Assembly (NCBI GenBank): GCA_030157545.1
Contig: JAOAUN010000025.1
Location: 1 to 64,000 of the forward strand
DNA: 64,000 nucleotides
Direction of reading: 5' to 3'
Source: Burkholderiaceae bacterium
Lineage (GTDB): Bacteria; Pseudomonadota; Gammaproteobacteria; Burkholderiales; Burkholderiaceae_D
A model generated the notes under the pieces. It did no database searches. It was not told the DNA's origin and worked only from the letters and a program-made list of their open reading frames with translations. The position numbers and the translations under genes were made by a program. Of the stretch, positions 1 through 7,832 are shown piece by piece. How positions within the stretch are numbered: position 1 is the first letter of the stretch; every line of letters begins with the position of its first letter.

Positions 1-55
1 GCTTGATTTGCGAATGGATTTTTTGTGTTCGCTAGCTAAAGTTTTTTCATTCACA

Positions 56-166
56 CAACGAAAGACGCTGGGTTCCGGCCTTCGCCGGAACGACGGTAGT
101 GGTTGAGGCGGTCTCCAAATTACCACCGTCATCCCGGCGAAGGCCGGGATCCAGCGTCTTTCGTTG
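56..166. repeat. Nested palindromic intergenic repeat, copy 1
   Basis: The outer arms are complementary: CAACGAAAGACGCTGG on the left and CCAGCGTCTTTCGTTG on the right. Each arm carries its own small hairpin (TTCCGG..CCGGAA on the left, ATCCCGG..CCGGGAT on the right), so the element can fold as a large cruciform with two inner hairpins. A second copy with the same outer arms but different inner hairpins lies at 4981-5081, and partial copies occur elsewhere in the window. It has no ORF and resembles a REP/MITE-like element; the family name is unknown to me. Confidence 0.85.
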
Positions 167-322
167 CAGATGAAACAATTTCGCCTTAACTGACTGGCAT
201 TGCCCGTAAGGGGAGTTTTGTTTTGGAGACGCGCGATGTGCCTGCGCACATCGCGCTTGGGATTCGAAGGGTCTGGCTTGCAGGATTTAGGTCAATCGTG
301 AAAACTTTTGGACTGGCCCTGT

Positions 323-362
323 AGCTCGCCCCCGAGCTTGATGACTGACGGTCCGGCCGTCA
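323..362 (-). terminator. Two adjacent hairpins downstream of the MipA gene
   Basis: Two short inverted repeats lie just past the stop codon of the leftward MipA gene: AGCTCG-CCCC-CGAGCT (323-338) and TGACGG-N5-CCGTCA (346-362). Neither is followed by a clear U-tract in the leftward transcript, so a role as terminator is only a guess. Apart from these hairpins and the palindrome at 56-166 I see nothing in 1-382. Confidence 0.25.
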
Positions 363-382
363 ATCATTGACTTGCATACGTT

Positions 383-1171
383 TCAAAGACGCCAGCCGTA
401 GCCAAGATAAATCACAGGGGTATAACTACGCTCCGCAATCAGGCTGTTGGCTTGCGCATCAGATAGGCGGTTGATGCTGGCGCCAAAGAAAAGTGCGCCA
501 CTGGTACCCACTGTATACAAACCCGTGAGGCCCGCAGAAAATCCCACGCCTGCGCCGACGTTGCGAGGAAGTTGATCGGTCGTCTCGGAGGCTCGTTTGC
601 CCCAGTAATAGGTATTCATCGCGGCATTCTGCCAAGTGGCGCTTACCAGGCCATTCAAGCGGAAACCTTGCTCTGTTAGCAGAGGACGTATGAATTGAAT
701 CTGCGCTGCCTGACCGTTACTGCGACCAGTAACGTCGAATCCGTATTCAAAGTTCACTGCACCGGCTGGCGTAGTCCAGCGCACGCTGGGGCCGGCATCA
801 ACCGCGAAATCGCGATCGGCCATACCGGCGGTTCGCGGACTATCACTCGCGTCGTAACCAAACCGCGGCTCTGCATACAGGCCGATGCGCAGTGATCTGT
901 CTGCCGACGTATAGCCCCAGACACCGGCTTTAAGACCCGAAACGTAAGCGACATTACCCCAGCTGTACTGCACGACCGGTAGCACCATGGTGCGCAATTC
1001 ACTGCTGCCCGAAGTTTTCGGGAAAGCACCAATGCCAAGGCCAAGGAAATTGCTACCGGAGGGGATTGGCTGTTGCACCTGTTTTTCTGCCGCGGACTGA
1101 GCCATCACAGCAGAAGCAGTCAGCAAATTAGCCAAAGCAAAGCCGATAATTGTTTTTTTAAAAATAAACAT
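383..1171 (-). CDS. MipA/OmpV family outer-membrane protein
   Basis: The 262-residue protein has a signal peptide of about 24 residues ending in VMAQ, followed by alternating beta-strand sequence and a C-terminal aromatic-rich strand ending GYGWRL. The pattern GLGIGAFPKTSGSSE near the mature N-terminus and the late YTPVIYLGYGWRL strand match MipA/OmpV proteins. This family forms an outer-membrane beta-barrel that in E. coli scaffolds MltA and PBP1B; in many beta-proteobacteria its role is unknown. The gene stands alone on the minus strand and is divergent from the small genes at 1377. The ATG start is supported by the signal peptide. Confidence 0.85.
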   Translation of the reverse strand: MFIFKKTIIGFALANLLTASAVMAQSAAEKQVQQPIPSGSNFLGLGIGAFPKTSGSSELRTMVLPVVQYSWGNVAYVSGLKAGVWGYTSADRSLRIGLYAEPRFGYDASDSPRTAGMADRDFAVDAGPSVRWTTPAGAVNFEYGFDVTGRSNGQAAQIQFIRPLLTEQGFRLNGLVSATWQNAAMNTYYWGKRASETTDQLPRNVGAGVGFSAGLTGLYTVGTSGALFFGASINRLSDAQANSLIAERSYTPVIYLGYGWRL

Positions 1172-1376
1172 GTCGAATCCTGTAATTAAATTCTTTTTAT
1201 GAACTGATTATTTATCTGCTGCTTCCGTTCACACTCACGAATTGAAAGTCAATGTATCTGTCGTGTTGAAGTCCCGGTGGCCGCTGACATGTAATCCGAT
1301 TTACTGCGCCGATTAAACTGAAATTCTTTTTCGATGATATGCTTTTTTTGAAAAATTGATTGTTACAGAAAAATTC

Positions 1377-1664
1377 ATGCACAAAAAATCCATTATCTCG
1401 CTTGCTCTTTTGACACCGGGTGATATATCTGCTGCGATTCAAATGGCTTGGGAAGATAGAACTTCTTTTGAAACCATCAGAGAGCGCATTGGCATTACAG
1501 AGGCGGAAGTCATCCAGCTGATGCGAAGTGAACTGACTTCCAGCTCATTTAAAATGTGGCGCAAGCGAATGAAAGGACGCACGACTAAGCATCGTGCGCT
1601 GCGAAGCCCGGACATGAAATTTGATGACCATGCAATTGCAGATCATCGTCGGGCTAATTGTTAA
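1377..1664 (+). CDS. DUF2805 / TIGR03643 family small protein
   Basis: About 95 residues. The core from LTPGDISAAIQMAWED through GITEAEVIQLMRSEL to SFKMWRKRMKGRTTKH matches the small TIGR03643/DUF2805 family of unknown function. It looks like a compact helical, possibly helix-turn-helix, protein with a basic tail. I chose the ATG at 1377 over the upstream TTG at 1356 because the conserved part starts shortly after it; neither has a strong Shine-Dalgarno site. The C-terminal extension after the Arg/Lys-rich segment is not part of the recognised core. A Cys-rich small gene follows 24 bases downstream. Confidence 0.75.
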   Translation: MHKKSIISLALLTPGDISAAIQMAWEDRTSFETIRERIGITEAEVIQLMRSELTSSSFKMWRKRMKGRTTKHRALRSPDMKFDDHAIADHRRANC

Positions 1665-1688
1665 TGCCTCATTTTCGGGGAGATTGAT

Positions 1689-1859
1689 TTGATTGAAGAT
1701 CCAAGATGTTGTGGAACAGGTACCTGCATTATTAACGCAGACGGACATTGTTGGTGTGGACAGCAATGGGATGGCGAAAAAATGTGCTTTCCAAAAGTGA
1801 CTGAAGCCCTTAATCAAAAATCAACGGGCGCAACCGGTCTCACATCGCATGGCGAGTGA
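1689..1859 (+). CDS. Small cysteine-rich protein (56 aa)
   Basis: The TTG start at 1689 is preceded by GGGGAG at a good spacing. The 56-residue product begins with IEDPRCCGTGTC, then INADGHCWCGQQWDGEKMC, giving six Cys in about 27 residues arranged as CC-x4-C, C-x-C and a final C. This spacing suggests metal or Fe-S binding or disulfides; the lack of a signal peptide favours a cytoplasmic metal site. I recall similar short ORFs in beta-proteobacteria but no assigned function. It probably shares a transcript with the DUF2805 gene. Confidence 0.65.
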   Translation: MIEDPRCCGTGTCIINADGHCWCGQQWDGEKMCFPKVTEALNQKSTGATGLTSHGE

Positions 1860-1989
1860 CTGCTTTAGCATCAAAAAGCTTACCTGTCCGCGTTATCTTG
1901 AATTGGCAGAGTTCTAGCGCGTTTGTAAATCACACAGCCTCTATTCGTTGACCAGAGACCTGCGACCTTTAACCTATTGAGGGATTGCT

Positions 1990-2384
1990 TTGAACAAGGC
2001 CACACCACTCGAGCAACTGACGGTACTTTTCGACGGCGAGTGCCCGCTATGCCAGCGCGAAATCGCTCACGTGAAGGGTCTTGCAAAACGACAAAGCGAC
2101 TGCAGTCTTTGTTTTGTCGACATTAGCGGTGGTGCGGAAGGTGACACTGCCTTCGTCGCCGATCGAGCCACATTACTGGCGCGATTTCATGTGCAGCGCC
2201 CCGACGGCTCGCGCCTGGACGGTGCGGAAGCCTTTGTGGCGATGTGGAGCCGGCTACCTGGCTGGCGCGACTGGCAAGATTGCCGGGTATGCTCTGGCTG
2301 TTAGAGCTGGCTTACCGGGGCTTCTTGGTACTCAGGCCAGCGCTGCAGGTGCTCGCGCGACGCTTGGACGCACAAAAGAAATAG
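1990..2384 (+). pseudogene. DCC (DUF393) family thiol protein, frameshifted
   Basis: The first frame encodes LTVLFDGECPLCQREIAH, the DCC-family signature with a thioredoxin-like CPLC motif (Cys18, Cys21), and continues to RLPGWRDWQDC before a stop at 2304. From about 2261 the expected C-terminal part continues in another frame: LARLARLPGMLWLLELAY, then RGFLVLRPALQVLARRL, ending at TAG 2382-2384. The two frames overlap on the bases CTGGCGCGA. Loss of 10 bases between short repeats GGCTGGCGC would explain the break, since family members typically read GWRWLARLA here; a single-base sequencing error is also possible. A start at TTG 1990 fits the family N-terminus. Confidence 0.75.
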
Positions 2385-2502
2385 TGAGGTGTGGCGGATA
2401 CCGTCATAACCGCCGTTAAATCACACTCGAAGGCCCAGCTGCCGCAATGACGGCCTGTTGCAATCAGAAAGTTCTTCCGCTCTTTGCAGCTCAGCCACAA
2501 TT

Positions 2503-3309
2503 TCAGGCGGCAATGCCCAAAATCACGTTCGATGGGTCGGTGACGGCAATTACTGACATACCTGATACTGGTGCGAGCCGCAGGATGTCTTCTTTACCGA
2601 CGGTGCATATCAGCTCTTGGCCGCCGTCGATCAGCAACGCCACCTCTGTGCAGGCGTTTCCGTTCGTGAGTTTGTGAACAGTGGCAGGAAAGCAGTTGTG
2701 CTGCTTAGGCAATGTCAATTCCGATGGTGACCATAATTTAATTGATGAAGCCTTGATCAGCGCGAATATCTTCATGCCGATGTCGAGCTGCAGGTCGCGT
2801 CCGCTTTCGTGTGTAATTGACGCGGTCAGTAGCAGGCTGCCGTTGACCAGAAGCGTCACCTCATCATTGGCGGGCCCCTGAAGGATGGACATGACAATGC
2901 CGCCGAACTGATTGCGCACGCTGGTCTTCATCGCAATCTCGGTCTGCATTGCGTAGTCGGCGTCGAGCCCGTTGGCAAGTTGGTCCAGACGGGAAATGAA
3001 GCGGGCGTGCTCCGCCTGCACCAATAGAAAATTCTTGAGTAGTTGATGACCGCGCTCGGTCAGCGAGGTTCTACCGCCGCCTTTACCGCCTGCATGACGT
3101 TCGAGTAATTTTCCGCCCGTCAGCTGCGTCATTTGTTCGATCGTATCCCACGCACCTTTGTAGCTATAGCCGGCGATTTTCGCCGATTTTGTGAGGCTCT
3201 CCGTCAGGCCAATCTGACGCAGCAGTTCAATACGCTTTGCATTCGCAAGCAGGTCATCACCGACGCGCAGCGTCAGTTCGGCATCGAGTTTGTAGCGTGG
3301 AGAATCCAT
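2503..3309 (-). CDS. modE: ModE, molybdate-responsive transcription regulator
   Basis: 268 residues from the ATG at 3309; longer upstream starts add 48 AT-rich codons without family similarity. Residues about 20-115 form the winged-helix domain (LRQIGLTESLTKSAKIAGYS, then the basic KGGGRTSLTERG wing). Two TOBE/Mop-type domains follow (about 135-200 and 205-268), which bind molybdate or tungstate. Known ModE represses modABC when molybdate is present and can activate molybdoenzyme genes. Here it is divergent from the porin gene that precedes modABC, so the shared 3310-3533 region is the likely control site. I could not see a clear ModE palindrome there. Confidence 0.93.
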   Translation of the reverse strand: MDSPRYKLDAELTLRVGDDLLANAKRIELLRQIGLTESLTKSAKIAGYSYKGAWDTIEQMTQLTGGKLLERHAGGKGGGRTSLTERGHQLLKNFLLVQAEHARFISRLDQLANGLDADYAMQTEIAMKTSVRNQFGGIVMSILQGPANDEVTLLVNGSLLLTASITHESGRDLQLDIGMKIFALIKASSIKLWSPSELTLPKQHNCFPATVHKLTNGNACTEVALLIDGGQELICTVGKEDILRLAPVSGMSVIAVTDPSNVILGIAA

Positions 3310-3533
3310 CGTCACATTGTAAATGATCAACATGTACTTGAGTTTATAGCCAATGACTTTTCCAATGATAAGTAATTTATTGATAATAAAAAATCTTTTA
3401 TTCGCTTCAAAAAAGCCTATTTCCTTTTGTCTGAAGAAAGGGAATGTTGACATAGCAAAATTAGGTTGGCATATTTCGCATGTGTAAAAAAGTTATTCCA
3501 ATGCTTCTTAAGCAATGAATATTTGGTAGCCAA

Positions 3534-4949
3534 ATGAAAAACATTAAATTTATTCAACTCATGCAGCGTTCTGCGCTGGCGCTGGGGCTACTGGCGTTTG
3601 GCACTTCAGTTCATGCTGGTGAGGATGTGAAAGTCTTGCTCGAGATCTTGCTGGAGAAGGGCATCCTGACGCAGGAAGAGTTCGACAAGAAATTGAAAAA
3701 GGCGCAAGAAGCGGAAGAAATTCGCGCATTTAATGCTGCGCAGGATATCAGTCGCGCGAACCGCGAGATCGACCAGCGTGCCGAGAGCGAGCGCAAATTC
3801 AAGACCCAAATCTACGGGCAGGTTTCAGCCGGTTATTACCAGGCATCGAACATGACCAGCGAAAACCTGACGGCCCAAGGTATGAGCGACCAGCCAAAGG
3901 GTAATAACCGCGTCGGCCTCAAAGTGTCGCGCGAACTCGATCCGGATAACACCGCCATGATCACGCTGGAGTCAAATTTCTCTGCGCGTACCGGCGCGAT
4001 CGGTCGCGACTCTGCGGGTTATGGCACCGCCAACAGCAGCACACCCGGTTCTTCGCTATTCGATCGCGAGGCCAATATGCGCTGGATATCGAAGAATTAC
4101 GGCACCTTCATTCTAGGGCGTGGCGCCAATCTGCAGAACGACTTATCCAGTGCGTTTGACTCACGGCAAAACTGGAATTTTGGCGGACTCAAGCCCATAG
4201 CACGCTATGCAGGGTTTCACAGCGCTGGCGGCATCAACCGCGCAGACAAACTGCTGCGCTATATTTCACCGAGCTGGAACGGATTCACCCTTGATACCGG
4301 CGTGTCGTTCGGTGGCGTGGCCGGCAATGAAGAAAAAGGTACCAATTACTATGTCGGTGGCCGCTACAAAAACGGCAATTTCGAGATGGGCTATAACCAC
4401 GCCGAGGTCAAGCTGGGTTCATCAAGCACGCCCACGAGCATCGATTCTGTGAACAACCGCGTCGACTTTGTGGCAGCCAAATACGCAATCGACAAACTCA
4501 CCGTCAATGCCGGTTACGTGATGACTCGCAATCCCAACCCGACAGGTGCTCGCGGCGGCTTTTTCGACATCGCCAAGACCGCAGGCGCTGTCGATGCCGA
4601 TACCTGGTTTACCGGAGCCGTCTACAAATTCACACCCGAGTTCAGCTGGAATTTTGGCTACTACGCGGTCAATGATAAAACCAGCCAAGTCTGTGTCGGC
4701 GCTTCGTCTGCAAAGAACTGCAACAACGGCCTACGCATGTTTGCAAGCGGCTTGACCTGGAGTCCTTACAAGGAGTGGGATTTCTTCGTCGACTACGCAA
4801 GGGTAATACGTGAGAGCGGTGCAACGGGTGCTTTTACCATTTACGATAAATGGAAGCCCGATACCGGCAGCGCAAGTGCGTCCACAGGATATTCGGAAAG
4901 CACTCTGAGCCAAAGCGGTGTTTCCGTTGGTGCGCAGTTCAAATTTTGA
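3534..4949 (+). CDS. Gram-negative porin with N-terminal helical segment
   Basis: 471 residues: a signal peptide ending VHAG (about residue 29), then a charged helical segment LLEKGILTQEEFDKKLKK resembling SHOCT-like or coiled-coil sequence to about residue 85, then a beta-barrel beginning KTQIYGQVSAGYY and ending VSVGAQFKF with the terminal Phe needed for BAM assembly. The barrel matches beta-proteobacterial general porins (OmpC-like). The helical segment is an addition and could bind peptidoglycan or trimerise in the periplasm. The gene sits between modE and modA on the same strand as modABC, which suggests an oxyanion pore co-regulated with molybdate uptake. Confidence 0.85.
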   Translation: MKNIKFIQLMQRSALALGLLAFGTSVHAGEDVKVLLEILLEKGILTQEEFDKKLKKAQEAEEIRAFNAAQDISRANREIDQRAESERKFKTQIYGQVSAGYYQASNMTSENLTAQGMSDQPKGNNRVGLKVSRELDPDNTAMITLESNFSARTGAIGRDSAGYGTANSSTPGSSLFDREANMRWISKNYGTFILGRGANLQNDLSSAFDSRQNWNFGGLKPIARYAGFHSAGGINRADKLLRYISPSWNGFTLDTGVSFGGVAGNEEKGTNYYVGGRYKNGNFEMGYNHAEVKLGSSSTPTSIDSVNNRVDFVAAKYAIDKLTVNAGYVMTRNPNPTGARGGFFDIAKTAGAVDADTWFTGAVYKFTPEFSWNFGYYAVNDKTSQVCVGASSAKNCNNGLRMFASGLTWSPYKEWDFFVDYARVIRESGATGAFTIYDKWKPDTGSASASTGYSESTLSQSGVSVGAQFKF

Positions 4950-4980
4950 GGGATGATTGTATTTATTTTGTTGAACAACC

Positions 4981-5081
4981 AAAGACGCTGGACCCCAGCA
5001 TGCGCTGGGGTGACGGTAGAAGTTTGGAAAGCGCCTCAATCACTTCCGTCATCCCAGCGCATGCTGGGATCCAGCGTCTTT
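4981..5081. repeat. Nested palindromic intergenic repeat, copy 2
   Basis: The outer arms AAGACGCTGG and CCAGCGTCTT are those of the copy at 56-166. The inner hairpins differ (ACCCCAGC..GCTGGGGT on the left, ATCCCAGC..GCTGGGAT on the right), yet both arms carry the same changed core. It lies in the 197-base gap between the porin and modA genes, where it could act as a transcript boundary or stabilise mRNA ends. Confidence 0.85.
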
Positions 5082-5146
5082 TCTCGAACAAAGAAATTGT
5101 ACGCAGAACCTGATCTATCAAAGCATGATTAAAAGGATTTGAAAAA

Positions 5147-5899
5147 GTGCGCACCAAAATTTCATTTTTTTTAATTACCTCGCTACTGTTTTCGTTTGCA
5201 GCGCACGCAGCCGAAGTAAAGGTAGCCGTCGCTGCAAACTTCGCGCAGCCGATGAAGGAGATCGCTGTCGAATTCGAGAAAGACACCGGTCATAAGTTGA
5301 ACCTGACGCAAGGCGCAAGCGGAAAATTTTATGCACAGATATCGAACGGCGCTCCATTCGAAGTCTTCTTGTCGGCCGACGATGAAACGCCTGCCAGACT
5401 GATAAAAGAAGGAAAAGCCGTAGCCGGCTCGCAGTTCACTTATGCAATCGGCCGCTTGGCACTCTGGTCGCCGGATGCAAGCCTCATCGACCAAGGCGGT
5501 GACGTGCTGAAGACTGACAAATTCAAATTCATTGCGATCGCCAATGCGAAGGTGGCGCCGTATGGCCGCGCTGCCGTTCAGACCATGCAAAAGCTCGGCG
5601 TACTGATGAATATCGAGCCGCGCGTGGTGCAGGGCGAGAGCATCAGTCAGACCTTTCAGTTCGTCACCAGTGGCAATGCACAGCTCGGTTTTGTCTCCTT
5701 GTCGCAGATTTTGGAAAACGGCAAACTCAAGACTGGCTCTGCGTGGGTCATACCGGAGGCAATGCACGAGCAGCTCAAGCAGGATGTGGTCCTGCTGAAC
5801 CACGGCAAAGATTCGCAGGCTGCTACAGCGCTGATCAATTACCTGAAGTCAGACAAGACACGCAAATTAATCGAGCGCTACGGCTACAAGCTGTATTGA
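5147..5899 (+). CDS. modA: ModA, periplasmic molybdate-binding protein
   Basis: 250 residues starting at GTG 5147 with AAGGA upstream. A signal peptide ending AAHAAEV is followed by VAVAANFAQPMKEIA, then GASGKFYAQI and FEVFLSADDETPARL, the standard ModA ligand-binding segments. A type II periplasmic binding fold with the motif YGRAAVQTMQKLG is seen mid-protein. It captures molybdate or tungstate in the periplasm and delivers it to ModB. It is followed after 25 bases by modB and then modC, so the three form one operon. Length and motifs are normal for the family. Confidence 0.95.
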   Translation: MRTKISFFLITSLLFSFAAHAAEVKVAVAANFAQPMKEIAVEFEKDTGHKLNLTQGASGKFYAQISNGAPFEVFLSADDETPARLIKEGKAVAGSQFTYAIGRLALWSPDASLIDQGGDVLKTDKFKFIAIANAKVAPYGRAAVQTMQKLGVLMNIEPRVVQGESISQTFQFVTSGNAQLGFVSLSQILENGKLKTGSAWVIPEAMHEQLKQDVVLLNHGKDSQAATALINYLKSDKTRKLIERYGYKLY

Positions 5900-5924
5900 A
5901 TTCATAGACTGCTCTCAGAACATT

Positions 5925-6605
5925 ATGCTCCTTGATTCCGAAGCCGTTCAGGCCATTTCACTCACCGTCAGGCTCTCAGCGCTTGTGACTGTCATTCTGC
6001 TTGTGCTCGGCACGCCGATCGCATGGTGGCTGTCGCGGACGCAAAGCTGGCTGAAGGCACCTGTTAGCGCCATCGTTGCGCTCCCGCTTGTGCTGCCACC
6101 GACGGTGCTCGGCTTTTATCTGCTGCTGGCGATGGGGCCGCATGGTTTCGTCGGCAAATTGACCGCGTCGCTCGGCCTAGGTCAACTGCCTTTTACCTTC
6201 TGGGGGCTGGTCATCGCATCGGTTTTTTATTCGCTGCCGTTCATGGTGCAGCCATTGCACAATGCCTTCGAATCCATAGGGCGTCGCCCGCTTGAAGTCG
6301 CCGCAACGCTGCGTGCTTCGCCGCTTGATGCATTCTTCACGATCGTGGTGCCGATGGCGCTGCCCGGTTTTCTGACTGCGTCCGTCATGACCTTTGCGCA
6401 CACTGTCGGCGAATTTGGTGTGGTCTTGATGATAGGCGGGAATATGCCGGGCCAGACGCGTGTGGCTTCGGTACAAATCTACGACTATGTAGAGGCGATG
6501 CAGTACGCCGAGGCCCATGCGCTGGCAGCAATCATGGTCGCCTTCTCTTTTATCGTACTGTTGCTGCTGCATTTGTGGCGGCCACGAACTACGACCACGG
6601 GCTAA
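5925..6605 (+). CDS. modB: ModB, molybdate ABC transporter permease
   Basis: 226 residues with about five hydrophobic helices. The family segment IVALPLVLPPTVLGFYLLLA and the EAA-type loop EVAATLRASPLDAFFTIVVP, which contacts the ATPase, are both present, and GEFGVVLMIGGNMPG follows. It forms the membrane channel for molybdate in the inner membrane as a dimer with two ModC subunits. The stop is at 6605 and modC starts at 6607, so translation is tightly coupled. Nothing unusual is seen. Confidence 0.95.
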   Translation: MLLDSEAVQAISLTVRLSALVTVILLVLGTPIAWWLSRTQSWLKAPVSAIVALPLVLPPTVLGFYLLLAMGPHGFVGKLTASLGLGQLPFTFWGLVIASVFYSLPFMVQPLHNAFESIGRRPLEVAATLRASPLDAFFTIVVPMALPGFLTASVMTFAHTVGEFGVVLMIGGNMPGQTRVASVQIYDYVEAMQYAEAHALAAIMVAFSFIVLLLLHLWRPRTTTTG

Positions 6606-6606
6606 T

Positions 6607-7677
6607 ATGAATACGCTCAAATTACACTGTCAGGTCGACTGGCCCGGATTTGCGATGGACGTTTCGCTCGAACTACCCGGGCGCGGTATTTCCGTTTTGT
6701 TCGGTCCGTCTGGCTGCGGCAAGACCACGATACTTCGCACAGTGGCAGGCTTGCAGTCAGACGTGCATGGCCAGGTCGAATTCTGCGGGCAAGTCTGGCA
6801 AGACGCGCAGCGCTTCGTGCCGGCGCACCAGCGTCCCGTTGGTTATGTATTTCAGGAGGCGAGCCTGTTTCCGCACCTGACCGTGATGGGCAACCTGCGT
6901 TATGGCATGAAGCGCAGCAGCGATGCGGTCCTCGTTGAGCTCGAACAATTAATCGAACTGCTCGGCATTGAACATCTGCTGGACCGACGTCCCGAGCGCT
7001 TATCCGGTGGCGAGCGTCAAAGAGTAGGGATTGCGCGTGCGCTTGCAGTCAATCCACAACTGCTGCTGATGGACGAACCGCTGGCTGCGCTCGATCTTGC
7101 TCGCAAGCGGGAAATTCTGCCGTTTCTGGAGCGCCTGCATCGCGAGCTATTCATCCCCATTTTGTATGTGACACACTCACCGGACGAAGTCGCACGGCTA
7201 GCAGATCATCTGGTCGTACTCGAACAGGGCAAAGTTGTCGGCGCCGGTTCTTTGAAGGAGCTGATGCAGCGTATCGATTTGCCCTTCAGGCTGGGCGACG
7301 ACCATGGCGTGATCATCGAGGCGAGCGTGGCACGCGTAGATGCGCAATGGCATCTGGCGGAAATGCACTTCGATGGCGGCAGCCTGTGGATCCGAGATAC
7401 AGGCATGCCCGTGGGTACATCAACAAGACTGCAGATTTTTGCTGGTGATGTCAGTCTCGCGCGTGAAAAACCATCCACTACCAGTATCCAGAACCTGCTG
7501 CAAGGCAGCATTATAGAAATCGCAAACGGCGAGCACCCGGGCCTGATGCTGGTACGCGTTGCCGTCGGCAGCGCCTGCCTGATTGCGCGGGTCACTGCAC
7601 GCGCGTGGGATGCACTCGGTCTTTCGGTGGGCGATGCGGTATGGTTGCAGGTCAAGACAGTCGCGCTGGCGAATTGA
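6607..7677 (+). CDS. modC: ModC, molybdate ABC transporter ATPase
   Basis: 356 residues from the ATG at 6607; the open frame extends 30 codons further upstream into modB but those codons do not fit the family. The Walker A motif GPSGCGKTT, Q-loop FQEASLFPHL, signature LSGGERQRVG, Walker B LLLMDEPL and H-loop YVTHSPDEV are all present. The C-terminal part from about residue 285 is a Mop/TOBE domain (IQNLLQGSIIEI..) that binds molybdate and inhibits transport when substrate is plentiful. It powers ModB and closes the mod operon. Confidence 0.95.
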   Translation: MNTLKLHCQVDWPGFAMDVSLELPGRGISVLFGPSGCGKTTILRTVAGLQSDVHGQVEFCGQVWQDAQRFVPAHQRPVGYVFQEASLFPHLTVMGNLRYGMKRSSDAVLVELEQLIELLGIEHLLDRRPERLSGGERQRVGIARALAVNPQLLLMDEPLAALDLARKREILPFLERLHRELFIPILYVTHSPDEVARLADHLVVLEQGKVVGAGSLKELMQRIDLPFRLGDDHGVIIEASVARVDAQWHLAEMHFDGGSLWIRDTGMPVGTSTRLQIFAGDVSLAREKPSTTSIQNLLQGSIIEIANGEHPGLMLVRVAVGSACLIARVTARAWDALGLSVGDAVWLQVKTVALAN

Positions 7678-7832
7678 GCACCACCGTCATCAATAAAAGA
7701 AAACAACAGTTATTTGTGTATTCAGAAATGATGACAAGGCTAGGGACTGACTAACACGCGTTAATTTAGCGGCGGCTCCGCAGAGCAATCACTATTCAGA
7801 ACTTTGAAAAGTGATCTGGATTATTTGCCGCT

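Noticed and set aside
1212..1442. 76-codon leftward ORF in the region between the MipA and DUF2805 genes
   Set aside because: It overlaps the DUF2805 start, is AT-driven and shows no domain or ribosome site.
3310..3533. Possible ModE operator between modE and the porin gene
   Set aside because: I could not find a TATAA-type palindrome with correct spacing. The operator is expected here but not seen.
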